A stretch of 64,000 nt of DNA from Vibrio sp. S17_S38 (lineage in GTDB: Bacteria; Pseudomonadota; Gammaproteobacteria; Enterobacterales; Vibrionaceae), in NCBI RefSeq assembly GCF_014694375.1, contig NZ_JAAUWW010000014.1:1-64000 (forward strand), written 5' to 3'. A program made the position numbers and the translations under genes. The notes beneath the pieces were generated by a model. That model did no database searches and was not told where the DNA came from. It saw nothing but the letters and a program-made list of their open reading frames with translations. Below, one piece after another: positions 1 through 10,548 of this stretch. How positions within the stretch are numbered: position 1 is the first letter of the stretch; each line of letters begins with the position of its first letter.

Positions 1-20
1 TTCCGGTTAAGAGGGCGGCC

Positions 21-48
21 ATTTTAACGATTTGATTGAGAGTGTCAA
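21..48 (-). promoter_or_regulatory. rRNA operon promoter P2 (fires off the left edge)
   Basis: Read on the minus strand, TTGACA (48-43) is followed after 16 bases by TAAAAT (26-21) and then a GC-rich discriminator, GGCCGCC. This is the pattern of growth-rate and ppGpp-controlled rRNA promoters. It lies downstream of the stronger P1. No 16S sequence is inside the window, so the rrn operon itself is inferred. The neighbouring yrdA-yrdB-aroE genes sit beside an rrn operon in E. coli as well. Confidence 0.75.
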
Positions 49-147
49 ACACTTTCTACAATCTTTTTTCGTTACCCTTTTTGAGAAGGTTGTGACCTCT
101 GACTCGTTGCGGCCGTTAAGCTGTGTGCTCCGTGTCAGTGAGGGCGC

Positions 148-175
148 ATTATAGATAACCTCATCATATTGGCAA
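148..175 (-). promoter_or_regulatory. rRNA operon promoter P1
   Basis: On the minus strand TTGCCA (175-170), a 16-base spacer and a perfect TATAAT (153-148) are followed by GCGCCCTC, a GC-rich discriminator typical of stringently controlled stable-RNA promoters. The DNA upstream (about 176-200) is A/T rich on this strand and could be an UP element. The pair P1/P2, about 127 bp apart, is the usual tandem arrangement at rrn operons. The transcript would run left, out of the window. Confidence 0.8.
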
Positions 176-294
176 GTGCTTTTTTATAATTTCTTTCACT
201 TTTTTGACTGTTTGATTGGTTTTCAATCAAAACTACCTATTTTGACTAGTTTTCATGCTATTTTACCCAGAATGTAAAGCGCTAAGGAGTCGGA

Positions 295-834
295 ATGAAT
301 AATATTCGTAGTTATAAAGGCATTCACCCTCAGATTGGATCTGGAGTGTATATTGATGATTCTTCAATTTTGGTCGGAGATATTATCATTGGTGAGGATT
401 CTAGTGTTTGGCCTTTAGTTGCTGCCCGTGGTGATGTTAACCATATTCATATTGGAAAGCGCACTAATATTCAAGACGGCAGCGTTTTGCATGTTACGCA
501 TAAGAATGAAGGTAACCCTACTGGCTTCCCATTGATTATTGGTGATGATGTGACGATAGGACATAAAGTCATGTTGCATGGTTGTAGCATTCACGATCGT
601 GTTTTAGTCGGAATGGGCACTATTATTTTAGATGGTGCGACAATTGAATCTGACGTGGTAATTGGCGCTGGAAGTTTAGTCCCGCCAAACAAGCGACTAG
701 AAAGTGGGTACCTCTACATTGGAAGTCCAGTGAAGCAAGCTCGTGAATTAACGGATGAAGAACGTGGGTTTTTATTAAGATCTGCCGACAATTACGTCGT
801 TAATAAAAATGACTATCTCACTCAAGTAAAATAG
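295..834 (+). CDS. yrdA: Gamma-class carbonic anhydrase family protein YrdA
   Basis: A 179-residue left-handed beta-helix protein built of hexapeptide repeats from about residue 10 to 140, followed by a C-terminal helix. Metal-ligand histidines are visible at His66/His69 (HVTH), His90 and His95 (HKVMLH), as in gamma carbonic anhydrases and the PaaY/YrdA group. It is expected to be a trimeric cytoplasmic zinc protein; enzymatic activity of YrdA-type members is not firmly established. The start is supported by AAGGAGT seven bases upstream. It is transcribed away from the rRNA promoters and converges with yrdB, with only 11 bases between the two stop codons. Confidence 0.93.
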   Translation: MNNIRSYKGIHPQIGSGVYIDDSSILVGDIIIGEDSSVWPLVAARGDVNHIHIGKRTNIQDGSVLHVTHKNEGNPTGFPLIIGDDVTIGHKVMLHGCSIHDRVLVGMGTIILDGATIESDVVIGAGSLVPPNKRLESGYLYIGSPVKQARELTDEERGFLLRSADNYVVNKNDYLTQVK

Positions 835-845
835 TCAGTATTCAT

Positions 846-877
846 TTAACCTAGCTCGACCTCTCCAGCTAGGTTAA
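846..877. terminator. 11-bp perfect inverted repeat at the yrdA/yrdB convergence
   Basis: TTAACCTAGCT (846-856) and AGCTAGGTTAA (867-877) form an 11-bp perfect stem with a 10-base loop. It includes the last codons and stop of yrdB. There is no long T-run on either side, so it is at best an atypical terminator or an RNA 3'-end stabiliser. Confidence 0.45.
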
Positions 878-1106
878 ACAACTCTTGCTCAATGGCTTCT
901 TCTGCCAAATCTTCCAGATCAAAACGCAGTGCATCAAATACTTTTAATATCTGATCAGAGTTCACGTCATAACCTATCATTTTTGATAACTTATCAATTG
1001 AAATAACACATTCAATCAATTGACCTGCTTGTTGGGCAGGAAAGCTCACAATTTGACGTTCGGGTTGCCAGGTTTGAATGTCAGGAAATAGAATATTTTG
1101 ATTCAT
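846..1106 (-). CDS. yrdB: DUF1488 family protein YrdB
   Basis: An 86-residue acidic protein resembling E. coli YrdB (DUF1488), a small cytoplasmic family of unknown function. The neighbourhood supports the call: in E. coli yrdB also lies between aroE and yrdA. It follows aroE by 27 bases on the same strand and is probably the last gene of the tsaC-hemF-aroE-yrdB unit. Its 3' end lies within an 11-bp inverted repeat. No catalytic motif is visible and no function should be assigned. Confidence 0.85.
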   Translation of the reverse strand: MNQNILFPDIQTWQPERQIVSFPAQQAGQLIECVISIDKLSKMIGYDVNSDQILKVFDALRFDLEDLAEEAIEQELFNLAGEVELG

Positions 1107-1133
1107 AATGGTTAACTTATGTTGTGATTAAAT

Positions 1134-1961
1134 TTAAACAGTCAGATTTTTACGCAGTTCTCGTAACACCTGTTGGACATCTGGACGTAAACCGCGCCAC
1201 AGCATGAAACTTTCTGCCGCTTGTCCAACCAACATTCCTAAACCGTCATAAGCATTAATAACTCCATTGTCTTTGGCCCAATTATTAAAGTGCGTGTTAC
1301 CAGCGCCGTAACTCATATCGTAACTAACACTTTTCGAATTAAAAATGCCGGTACTGATATCAGGAAGCCCCCCAGTTAAACCAGCCGATGTCGAATTAAT
1401 AATAATATCGAATGGCGCATTAATTTCATTCATCGGCATCGCACGGATCTGACCATAATCACAAAAAGCTTCCGCTAACTGTTGTCCTTTTTCAAACGTC
1501 CTATTGGTGATAATAACTTCTGATGGGGCTTGATCAAGTAGAGGCTGAATAACCCCTCTTGCAGCACCACCAGCACCAATTAGCAATATTTTGGCATCTT
1601 TAAGTTGTGCTTTATATTGCAGCAGGTCTTGAACTAACCCTTCGCCATCGGTGTTGTCACCAATAATTTGACCATCATCTAACTTCTTAAGAGTATTCAC
1701 CGCTTGAGCTAGTTGAGCACGTTGCGTTAATCGATCTGCAAATTTAAATGCATCGAGCTTAAAAGGTGCAGTGACATTACAACCTTTCCCCCCTTGTGCA
1801 AAAAACTCACTCACAGCCGACTGAAAACCACCCACAGGCGCTTCAACTATCCCATATTCCATCGACTGATTAGTCTGACGTGCAAATAATGTATGAATAA
1901 ATGGCGACTTACTGTGTGAAATAGGGTTGCCAAATACTGCATATTGATCAATCAGGGCCAT
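1134..1961 (-). CDS. aroE: Shikimate dehydrogenase (NADP+)
   Basis: A 275-residue enzyme of the shikimate pathway, reducing 3-dehydroshikimate to shikimate. The N-terminal substrate domain carries the NPISHSKSP motif (residues about 12-20) with the catalytic lysine in NVTAPFK (about 61-67) and an NTDGEG motif near 103. The C-terminal Rossmann domain has GAGGAARG (about 129-136) and the NRT motif near 152 that contacts NADP phosphate. Length fits the family (E. coli 272). It follows hemF by 27 bases and precedes yrdB, the usual gammaproteobacterial order. Confidence 0.97.
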   Translation of the reverse strand: MALIDQYAVFGNPISHSKSPFIHTLFARQTNQSMEYGIVEAPVGGFQSAVSEFFAQGGKGCNVTAPFKLDAFKFADRLTQRAQLAQAVNTLKKLDDGQIIGDNTDGEGLVQDLLQYKAQLKDAKILLIGAGGAARGVIQPLLDQAPSEVIITNRTFEKGQQLAEAFCDYGQIRAMPMNEINAPFDIIINSTSAGLTGGLPDISTGIFNSKSVSYDMSYGAGNTHFNNWAKDNGVINAYDGLGMLVGQAAESFMLWRGLRPDVQQVLRELRKNLTV

Positions 1962-1988
1962 ATCCTTGCCTTATACTAAAAGTATTGA

Positions 1989-3447
<1,459 letters not shown>

Positions 3448-3555
3448 CTGACTGCCCTTTATTCTTAATGACCAACGAAGTGATAGTGTATTAAACCTTT
3501 CAATATAGACTAAATGATTTTTACTTCTAAATCCTACTCTAAAACAAAATACCGG

Positions 3556-3593
3556 ACGCAAACGTTTTCCTCATGGCCATTTCTCCGTATAAT
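3556..3593 (+). promoter_or_regulatory. purEK promoter with PurR operator
   Basis: ACGCAAACGTTTTCCT (3556-3571) matches the PurR box consensus of E. coli. A perfect TATAAT lies at 3588-3593, and a weak -35 (TTTTCC, 3565-3570, 17-base spacer) overlaps the operator, so PurR bound with hypoxanthine or guanine would occlude RNA polymerase. This is direct sequence evidence that purEK is purine repressed. Confidence 0.88.
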
Positions 3594-3646
3594 GCAGCTA
3601 GATTTATTTATTTTCTCGTAATCAAGATGTACTAAAGGAGTGTTCG

Positions 3647-4132
3647 ATGAAAGTTGGAATTATCATGGGTTCTAAGTCTGATTGGCCAACAATGAAGCTT
3701 GCGGCTGAAATGTTAGACCGTTTTAATGTCCCTTACGAAACCAAAGTCGTTTCAGCTCACCGAACGCCTCACTTACTCGCTGAATATGCTGAAAGCGCTA
3801 AAGAACGCGGGCTAAAAGTCATTATTGCAGGTGCCGGTGGTGCCGCTCATCTTCCGGGTATGACTGCCGCTTATACTAGTTTGCCAGTACTGGGAGTTCC
3901 TGTTCAATCACGTGTACTGTCAGGCGTAGATTCTTTATATTCTATCGTACAAATGCCCAAAGGAATTGCGGTAGGTACATTGGCGATTGGCGAAGCAGGT
4001 GCGGCCAATGCCGGAATTTTAGCGGCACAAATCATTGGAACTCATGATGAAGCCGTAATGGCGAAAGTCGAAGCTTTCCGTAAAGAACAAACCGATACGG
4101 TACTCGCCAATCCAAATCCAGCTGAGGATTAA
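3647..4132 (+). CDS. purE: 5-(carboxyamino)imidazole ribonucleotide mutase, PurE class I
   Basis: A 161-residue enzyme that rearranges N5-CAIR to CAIR in purine synthesis; the active form is an octamer. Conserved motifs are GSKSDWPTM (residues 8-16), SAHRTP (about 41-46) and [10 protein letters not shown] (about 69-78), all active-site elements of class I PurE. The start has AAGGAG a few bases upstream. purK follows after four bases, so the two are one operon behind the PurR-controlled promoter. Confidence 0.98.
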   Translation: MKVGIIMGSKSDWPTMKLAAEMLDRFNVPYETKVVSAHRTPHLLAEYAESAKERGLKVIIAGAGGAAHLPGMTAAYTSLPVLGVPVQSRVLSGVDSLYSIVQMPKGIAVGTLAIGEAGAANAGILAAQIIGTHDEAVMAKVEAFRKEQTDTVLANPNPAED

Positions 4133-4136
4133 TAAC

Positions 4137-5273
4137 ATGGCAAATAAGCACGTTTTAGTTTTAGGTGCCGGTCAATTGGCTCGCATGATGTCTTTAGCCG
4201 GTGCGCCACTGAATATTAATATTTCAGCTTTCGATGTTAGTAGCGAAAAAATTGTTCATCCATTAACGCAAAACATCATTGGTCATGGGCTTAATAATGC
4301 CATTGCCAAGGCCGATGTCATTACCGCTGAATTTGAGCATATCCCTCATTCCATTTTAGATATCTGCCAACAAAGCGGGAAATTCCGCCCTACCACTCAA
4401 GCTATTAAAGCGGGTGGTGATCGTCGTATTGAAAAACAATTATTAGATGATGCCAAGGTCGCCAATGCAAAATATGCAGTGATAACTAATCGAGCTGAAT
4501 TTGATGATGCTATAACGTCTGTCGGTTTACCTATGGTACTTAAAACGGCATTAGGTGGTTACGATGGAAAAGGGCAATGGCGCTTAAAAAATACGACCGA
4601 CATCGATGCTACCTGGGATGAATTACAGCAAAGCTTATCTGATACACCACATCAAGCTATTGTGGCTGAAGAGTTTGTGCCGTTTAAACGAGAAGTATCA
4701 CTAATAGGTGCACGCCGAGTTAATAGTGAGGTGGCTGTGTACCCATTAACCGAAAATGTTCACGTGGATGGCGTCTTAAGTTTATCTATCGCCATTGATG
4801 AATCTGAATTGCAGCAACAAGCGGCGAAAATGTTCCAAGCTATTTCAGATAAGCTGAATTATGTGGGCGTATTGGCAATTGAGTTTTTTGATGTAAACGG
4901 AAAATTATTGGTCAACGAAATCGCACCTAGAGTGCACAACTCCGGTCATTGGACTCAACAAGGCGCTGAAGTTTGTCAATTTGAAAACCATTTACGCGCC
5001 GTATGCGATATGCCTCTTGGTAGCACAAAGGCGATACGACATGCCGCGATGATCAATATTTTAGGCCAAGACACATTACCTAAAGAAATACTGGCGATGC
5101 CAAACTGTCATATCCACTGGTATGGTAAAGAAAAGCGTGTCGGACGCAAAATGGGACATATTAATGTTTGTGGTAACACTCAAGGCGAGTTAGATAAAGC
5201 ACTAAAAGAGTTGGCTGCGATATTAGATGAATCCGAATTTCCTGAGCTAAAACAACATATCAATCAACGATAA
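4137..5273 (+). CDS. purK: N5-carboxyaminoimidazole ribonucleotide synthase, PurK
   Basis: A 378-residue ATP-grasp enzyme that makes N5-CAIR from AIR, bicarbonate and ATP, the substrate of PurE. An N-terminal GAGQLARM nucleotide-binding loop (residues about 10-17) is followed by the ATP-grasp core with GGYDGKGQ near 140 and the metal-binding segment [14 protein letters not shown] near 262-275. The C-terminal domain is complete. It is translated directly after purE and followed by a clear terminator. Confidence 0.98.
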   Translation: MANKHVLVLGAGQLARMMSLAGAPLNINISAFDVSSEKIVHPLTQNIIGHGLNNAIAKADVITAEFEHIPHSILDICQQSGKFRPTTQAIKAGGDRRIEKQLLDDAKVANAKYAVITNRAEFDDAITSVGLPMVLKTALGGYDGKGQWRLKNTTDIDATWDELQQSLSDTPHQAIVAEEFVPFKREVSLIGARRVNSEVAVYPLTENVHVDGVLSLSIAIDESELQQQAAKMFQAISDKLNYVGVLAIEFFDVNGKLLVNEIAPRVHNSGHWTQQGAEVCQFENHLRAVCDMPLGSTKAIRHAAMINILGQDTLPKEILAMPNCHIHWYGKEKRVGRKMGHINVCGNTQGELDKALKELAAILDESEFPELKQHINQR

Positions 5274-5310
5274 AGTTACCGTTATAAATTTCAAGTTATC
5301 GAAACCTAAA

Positions 5311-5338
5311 AGACCAACGCCATACAGTTGGTCTTTTT
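5311..5338. terminator. Bidirectional terminator between purK and yrdD
   Basis: AGACCAAC (5311-5318) pairs with GTTGGTCT (5327-5334) across an eight-base loop, with T-rich sequence after it and A-rich sequence before it. It can stop purK transcription rightward and the yrdD transcript leftward. Confidence 0.8.
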
Positions 5339-5357
5339 GTTTAACTGTATGGCTCAT

Positions 5358-5963
5358 TTAATCTATCTGTTGCTGCTGGCATTTACGGTTGCCACATAAA
5401 GTCTTATTGCCTGATGTCAATTTTTTTTCCACCAATAAAGGAAAACCACATATCTGACAGCATCCAATCAATGGCGGTAAATTAATGGAAAACTTACATT
5501 TAGGGTACGCATTACAAGCATAGAAACTTTTACCAAAACGAGATTGGCGCTCAACCAGTTGACCACTAGAACATTCAGGGCAAGCAATTTCTGGCTGCGT
5601 CTCTTTACTTGGTTCTGGTTGGTCCATTGACGCAATATGCTGACATTCAGGGAAACAGCTGCAACCAATGAACATACCATAACGACCTTGGCGTAAAACC
5701 AGTTCACCTTGGCGTTTATTATCCGAACTTTTAGTGCATTCAGGGCAAGCTACACCTAATTCTTTTACTATGTGCCCATCATGTTGGTGCAAAGGGCGAA
5801 TGTAATCGCATTGTGGATATTGATTACAACCAAGGAAAGGGCCGTGCTTACCATGACGAAGATGAAGCTCACCTTGCAATGTCTCATGGCATTGAGGACA
5901 AGCCTCATGCTCCAAGGCATGTTCATGAACAGTAAACAGTTTTTCGTCTATTTTACTCTTCAT
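5358..5963 (-). CDS. yrdD: Topoisomerase-type C4 zinc-finger protein YrdD
   Basis: A 201-residue protein with no topoisomerase catalytic domain, made of consecutive C4 zinc ribbons like those at the C terminus of topoisomerase I. Three copies follow the pattern CPxC...GxFxGCxxYPxC (starting near residues 22, 73 and 127), plus a fourth CXXC pair near 168-171 and another near the end. It probably binds single-stranded DNA or RNA; the E. coli homologue has no firm function. Its ATG overlaps the smg stop (TAATG), so translation is likely coupled to smg. Confidence 0.88.
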   Translation of the reverse strand: MKSKIDEKLFTVHEHALEHEACPQCHETLQGELHLRHGKHGPFLGCNQYPQCDYIRPLHQHDGHIVKELGVACPECTKSSDNKRQGELVLRQGRYGMFIGCSCFPECQHIASMDQPEPSKETQPEIACPECSSGQLVERQSRFGKSFYACNAYPKCKFSINLPPLIGCCQICGFPLLVEKKLTSGNKTLCGNRKCQQQQID

Positions 5964-6433
5964 TAATGAAGAATACCTTGCTCAGATGCATACAATAACT
6001 CTTCCATCTGAGTATAAGCATTCTCATTACCCGGAACATTAAATAGCACCATCAAAATAACCCACTTCAAATCATCTAAAGTAAATTCTTGAGTTTCCAG
6101 CCCCATGACTCGGTCAATCACCATTTCACGAGTTTCAGTCGTTAATACTTTGACCTGCTCCAAGAACAAGATAAAACCTCGACAAGCAACATCGATACGG
6201 ATCATTTCATCTTGGGTATAGATTCGAGTCGAAGTGGCTGAACCTTTCGCAATTTTAGCCCCATCCGATTGCTGAAGAGCCGCTAAACCTTCCAGCCAAT
6301 GGAGAGCTTTATAGATTTCTTGTTGATGAAACCCAGCGCGTAATAACTCATCTTCAAGTTCATCTTGATCGATCGTTAATTCTGCATCGCTATGAATATA
6401 AGTTTCAAACAAATACATCAGAATGTCCATCAT
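5963..6433 (-). CDS. smg: DUF494 family protein Smg
   Basis: A 156-residue acidic, mostly helical protein of the DUF494/Smg family. The gene lies between dprA and yrdD as in E. coli and other gammaproteobacteria. Its biochemical role is not established. It follows dprA by 24 bases and overlaps the yrdD start by one base, so it is within the lysM-dprA-smg-yrdD unit. No signal peptide or membrane segment is visible. Confidence 0.9.
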   Translation of the reverse strand: MMDILMYLFETYIHSDAELTIDQDELEDELLRAGFHQQEIYKALHWLEGLAALQQSDGAKIAKGSATSTRIYTQDEMIRIDVACRGFILFLEQVKVLTTETREMVIDRVMGLETQEFTLDDLKWVILMVLFNVPGNENAYTQMEELLYASEQGILH

Positions 6434-6457
6434 AGCTTTACCCTCCGCTTACAGGAT

Positions 6458-7621
6458 TTATTTGGGCTTATTCTTAATAATATAGCCTCCGGGGACAGAA
6501 GCAACATAACCACTTAATTCAAGATCTAATATTTGCATCATGACTTCGTGTACAGGTATATGGGTCCTTTGCGCCAAAATATCAACCGGAGTAGGCTCAT
6601 TTCCTACGTTAGCCAACAGTTCAGCAAATGGAAATGCTTCGAGCTCAGTATTTTTATCGGTTACCACTTTATTTTTATCGGTTAATGTTTTTTCTTCGTC
6701 AAAATGAAAACTCGACTGAAGAAGCCCTGTTAATCTATTAGACCGTTCTAATTGTGGTTGTATTTCATCCACGATATCTTGCGCCGATTGCACTAAAATT
6801 GCACCTTGTCGGATCAAGCCATTTGTCCCTGAGTGACCGGCTTGATAAATCGAACCAGGAAGCGCAAACACTTCTCTATTTTGTTCTAGAGCATAACGCG
6901 CGGTGATGAGAGAACCACTTCGTTCAGCAGCCTCAACCACCAGCACACCTAAAGATAAACCACTGATAATTCTATTTCGACGCGGGAAATATTCTGCTCT
7001 AGGTTTCGTATCCGGCCTAAACTCTGACACCAAAGCACCATCGGATTCTAAAATACGTTGCGCTAAACCTTTATGACGAGCGGGGTACACCTGATCAACG
7101 CCCGAGCCCAAAACCGCCACTGTTTCTCCTTTGGCTTGCAGAGCACCATCGTGAGCATGCCCATCCACACCTAATGCCAATCCACTGGTCACCGTCAAGC
7201 CTTGATTCGCAAGTTCATAACTAAATTCACGAGCCGCACGCAGTCCATCCATACTGGCATTGCGGCTGCCCACCATCGCAATTTGTGAATGATTCAACGC
7301 TTCGACATTACCTTTAACAAATAATACTGGAGGATGAGACGACATTTGTTGCATTAGCGGTGGATATTTATCATCCAGTGGCGTCACAATATGATTACCT
7401 TCCGCTTGCAACCACAATAAGCAGTCATCGACCTCTTGATGAGATCGCTGTCTTATATATTGAATTTGAGCAGGCTTTAATTTTAAATTTTGTAATTCGA
7501 GTTCGCTATACGAAACAATATTTTCAGGGGAATCAATCCTCAATAAACGAGATAAACTCACCCCGCCTAATTGAGGTGTAAAGCTTAATGTAAGCCATGC
7601 GGTCAGTTGAGACTCATTCAT
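6458..7621 (-). CDS. dprA: DNA-processing protein DprA (Smf)
   Basis: A 387-residue single-stranded DNA-binding protein that loads RecA on incoming DNA in natural transformation. The central Rossmann-like domain carries MVGSRNASMDG (about 116-126) and SGLALGVDGHAH (about 141-152), with the SEFRPDTKPRAEYFPRRNR region near 200. A C-terminal winged-helix domain (about 335-385) follows a low-complexity linker that contains two TDKN repeats. Its start overlaps the stop of the LysM gene (TAATG). Together with comM and the Vibrio background it is consistent with natural competence. Confidence 0.95.
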   Translation of the reverse strand: MNESQLTAWLTLSFTPQLGGVSLSRLLRIDSPENIVSYSELELQNLKLKPAQIQYIRQRSHQEVDDCLLWLQAEGNHIVTPLDDKYPPLMQQMSSHPPVLFVKGNVEALNHSQIAMVGSRNASMDGLRAAREFSYELANQGLTVTSGLALGVDGHAHDGALQAKGETVAVLGSGVDQVYPARHKGLAQRILESDGALVSEFRPDTKPRAEYFPRRNRIISGLSLGVLVVEAAERSGSLITARYALEQNREVFALPGSIYQAGHSGTNGLIRQGAILVQSAQDIVDEIQPQLERSNRLTGLLQSSFHFDEEKTLTDKNKVVTDKNTELEAFPFAELLANVGNEPTPVDILAQRTHIPVHEVMMQILDLELSGYVASVPGGYIIKNKPK

Positions 7622-8763
7622 TATGATGGGTTATTCACTGTCATCTCGTTTTGAGTTTCATTAACGATGGGTAAACTTGATAGCTCATTCACCGCAGGAG
7701 AAATCGCAATACTGTCTTTTTTAATTGGCTCTTCGCTTTTTGTGATTAACGCCAAGCTAAACTTCTCATACGGACGTATGACTATCATTTCACCAATGGC
7801 AATTGGCGGTAGATCTATTCGCTTCCCAGCATGGAAAAAATCACCCTCTTTATAAGAATATTGACCTTTTTTCCCATAAACGGCCGAACCTACTTTCGAC
7901 AAGTTAAACATGCTGCCTTGCACCAAACCATCATCACTACCGCGATCAATAATAACCACTTGATTGACCGACATAAAAGCGTGGTTATCCATCGAACCTT
8001 TGACGCTAGCGATTAAACCAACCGGAGCCGGAATTGGTGTAAATACCGTTGATAGCGCTAAATCCTCGCCAAACATAGGTAAAGCAATATCGTTAGGTTG
8101 AATTTCTTGGTATTGATTGATCACTTGCAGACCGCTGTATTTTTCAGATTGTTCCTTTAATTCAGCTTGAGCCACAATACGTAATGAATAACTACTGGCT
8201 TTCACCTCACCACTGCGCTGGTATTCTTCTACGATGCGGTAAATAGCCCACTTCTCATTAGTCACATTGCCATCAATATAAATACGCTCATTACCACTTA
8301 AAAATTTACGCCCTTCGCTAGTGCCAAGTACTCGTAATGCTGCGCGTTTTCCGTCTTCTGTTAATAGTTGATCGGATTTCAGGTAAGGGAGAATTAAGCC
8401 ATTATCTACTGTGGAGATCGCCTCTTTATCTTGCATGCGAACTTGAGGCCCAATTTTCTTCATCGGTTTTAGGCTCAACAATGGCTGGCCATTACGCCAC
8501 GTCAACGTCAGTTTATCGCCGGGATAAATTAAATGAGGGTTGTTAATATCAGGATTGACTTGCCACAATCTTGGCCAAAGCCATGGACTATCTAAAAATA
8601 ATGCGGAAATATCCCACAAGGTATCGCCTTTTTTGACTGTATAGGTTTGTGGTGCGTTACCTTTTATCTCTACTGTATTTTGTGCTCTTGTGGCAGCCAC
8701 CACAGACAAGCTAACCGCAATAAAAGCACATAAATTTAAAATAAAACGAGTTGTTTTTGGCAT
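7621..8763 (-). CDS. Secreted LysM-domain protein
   Basis: A 380-residue protein with an N-terminal signal sequence (hydrophobic residues about 7-25) and one LysM peptidoglycan-binding motif at about residues 40-88, starting YTVKKGDTLWDIS. The remaining 290 residues are a conserved but unnamed region. It is likely periplasmic or envelope-attached through peptidoglycan. It is the first gene of the run leading to dprA, smg and yrdD, and diverges from def. A similar LysM gene next to dprA is common in gammaproteobacteria; its exact function is unknown. Confidence 0.88.
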   Translation of the reverse strand: MPKTTRFILNLCAFIAVSLSVVAATRAQNTVEIKGNAPQTYTVKKGDTLWDISALFLDSPWLWPRLWQVNPDINNPHLIYPGDKLTLTWRNGQPLLSLKPMKKIGPQVRMQDKEAISTVDNGLILPYLKSDQLLTEDGKRAALRVLGTSEGRKFLSGNERIYIDGNVTNEKWAIYRIVEEYQRSGEVKASSYSLRIVAQAELKEQSEKYSGLQVINQYQEIQPNDIALPMFGEDLALSTVFTPIPAPVGLIASVKGSMDNHAFMSVNQVVIIDRGSDDGLVQGSMFNLSKVGSAVYGKKGQYSYKEGDFFHAGKRIDLPPIAIGEMIVIRPYEKFSLALITKSEEPIKKDSIAISPAVNELSSLPIVNETQNEMTVNNPS

Positions 8764-8894
8764 GACCTACATTTCCTTGGTCGACATTTTGTCGCTTAAT
8801 GTCATTAGATGCTGTCATTTGCCTTATAAAATGTCTAGAATTGCAGCTATAAGGCCTAAGCTGTTTTCGGCACAGTTCAATATTTAGAGTGTAT

Positions 8895-9410
8895 ATGTCT
8901 GTATTACAAGTATTAACATTCCCGGATGATCGCCTTCGTACCGTTGCGAAACCGGTAGAAAAAGTGACTCCAGAGCTTCAAAAATTTATCGATGACATGA
9001 TTGAAACCATGTACGACGAAGAAGGGATCGGTCTTGCGGCCACCCAAGTTGATGTTCATCAAAGAATCGTAGTGATTGATGTCTCAGATGAGCGCGATCA
9101 ACCGATAGTTCTCATCAACCCTGAAATCCTCGAAAAACGTGGCGACGATGGCATTGAAGAAGGCTGTCTTTCGGTTCCAGGTGCTCGCGCTTTAGTGCCT
9201 AGAGCCGCGGAAGTTACCGTTCGAGCATTAGATAGAGACGGCAACGAATTCACGTTTGAAGCCGATGATTTACTCGCGATTTGTGTTCAACATGAGCTTG
9301 ACCATTTGATGGGTAAATTGTTTGTCGATTATTTATCACCGTTAAAGCGTAAACGCATTCAAGATAAGCTTACCAAGATCAAGCGTTTCAACGAGAAACA
9401 AGATAAGTAA
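8895..9410 (+). CDS. def: Peptide deformylase
   Basis: A 171-residue metalloenzyme that removes the formyl group from nascent N-terminal methionine. All three signature motifs are present: GIGLAATQ (44-51), EGCLS with metal ligand Cys91, and QHELDHL (132-138) with ligands His133 and His137 and catalytic Glu134. I chose the ATG at 8895 (MSVLQV) over a GTG two codons earlier because it gives the canonical N terminus. fmt, which adds the formyl group to the initiator tRNA, follows; this pairing is conserved. Confidence 0.97.
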   Translation: MSVLQVLTFPDDRLRTVAKPVEKVTPELQKFIDDMIETMYDEEGIGLAATQVDVHQRIVVIDVSDERDQPIVLINPEILEKRGDDGIEEGCLSVPGARALVPRAAEVTVRALDRDGNEFTFEADDLLAICVQHELDHLMGKLFVDYLSPLKRKRIQDKLTKIKRFNEKQDK

Positions 9411-9421
9411 CAGCCAACATA

Positions 9422-9465
9422 ATACCCAAAATTATTGAAGAGACTCTTTCAGCGGTCTTGGGTAT
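9422..9465. repeat. Inverted-repeat element between def and fmt
   Basis: ATACCCAA (9422-9429) and TTGGGTAT (9458-9465) are perfect inverted arms enclosing a second small hairpin (AGAG-A-CTCT). The element fills most of the def-fmt gap. It lacks a T-run, so it is probably not a simple terminator; it may be an RNA-processing structure or a short dispersed palindrome. Confidence 0.5.
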
Positions 9466-9489
9466 ATAAAATTGAGAAGGAAACCTACC

Positions 9490-10452
9490 TTGAGTCAGTC
9501 TTTAAGAATTGTCTTTGCAGGTACTCCGGATTTCGCCGCCCGTCACTTGGCGGCGTTGTTGTCTTCGGAGCATGACGTTATTGCTGTTTATACCCAACCG
9601 GATCGCCCCGCTGGTCGCGGCAAAAAACTCACCGCTAGCCCAGTAAAATCACTCGCACTAGAAAGTAATATTCCGGTATACCAACCTGAAAATTTCAAAT
9701 CAGATGAAGCCAAGCAACAACTGAAAAATCTCGGTGCCGACTTGATGGTAGTGGTTGCCTACGGTTTACTGCTGCCTCAAGCCGTTCTCGATACGCCACG
9801 TTTAGGTTGTATTAATGTACATGGCTCTATTCTGCCTCGCTGGCGTGGCGCAGCCCCAATCCAACGTTCCATTTGGGCTGGCGATAAAGAAACTGGCGTC
9901 ACTATCATGCAAATGGATATCGGATTAGATACGGGGGACATGCTATCAATTGCCACTCAACCTATTGAATCCAGCGATACCAGCGCGTCAATGTATGAAA
10001 AATTAGCCGAATTAGGCCCAACAGCGTTGACGGAATGCTTAACCGATATTGCCAATGGTCAAATCACACCAATAAAACAAGATGATGAACAAGCCAACTA
10101 CGCCAAAAAACTCAGTAAAGAAGAAGCCAAAATCAATTGGCATGATGAGGCAGAACATATTGAGCGCTGCGTCCGCGCCTTTAATCCTTGGCCGATGAGC
10201 TTTTTCAGTGTTGAAGAAGGCGATGGCAAAGAAAGCAATGTTAAGGTGTGGCAATCTCGAGTTGAAACGACGAGTAAAAATCACCTCCCAGGACAGATTG
10301 TGCAAGCAGATAAAACCGGTATTTATGTCGCGACGGGCAAAAATATTTTAGTCCTTGAGCAATTACAGATCCCAGGCAAAAAAGCACTATCAGTACAAGA
10401 TATACTGAACGCTCGCAGCCACTGGTTTGAAGTCGGCCGTCAATTAGGCTAG
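9490..10452 (+). CDS. fmt: Methionyl-tRNA formyltransferase
   Basis: Formylates Met-tRNAfMet with 10-formyl-tetrahydrofolate. The N-terminal formyltransferase domain shows FAGTPDFAA near residue 8 and the catalytic block [15 protein letters not shown] near 108-122; the C-terminal tRNA-binding domain is complete. I chose the TTG at 9490 (LSQSLRIV, 320 residues): it has AAGGA eight bases upstream and matches the family N terminus. The frame also opens at a TTG six codons earlier, but that one would swallow the ribosome site. Confidence 0.96.
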   Translation: MSQSLRIVFAGTPDFAARHLAALLSSEHDVIAVYTQPDRPAGRGKKLTASPVKSLALESNIPVYQPENFKSDEAKQQLKNLGADLMVVVAYGLLLPQAVLDTPRLGCINVHGSILPRWRGAAPIQRSIWAGDKETGVTIMQMDIGLDTGDMLSIATQPIESSDTSASMYEKLAELGPTALTECLTDIANGQITPIKQDDEQANYAKKLSKEEAKINWHDEAEHIERCVRAFNPWPMSFFSVEEGDGKESNVKVWQSRVETTSKNHLPGQIVQADKTGIYVATGKNILVLEQLQIPGKKALSVQDILNARSHWFEVGRQLG

Positions 10453-10548
10453 AAAATAGCGTCATCGAAAGGTACAGAAATGTGCCTTTCTTTATTTTAC
10501 CCATTATTTTGTGGCTTGCGTTGCGAGTTACTGACAAGAGAAAACACT

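Noticed and set aside
3448-3561. 38-residue N-terminal extension of TsaC
   Set aside because: Not like any TsaC, begins in the PurR operator, and a TTG with AAGGG at the right distance gives the family length.
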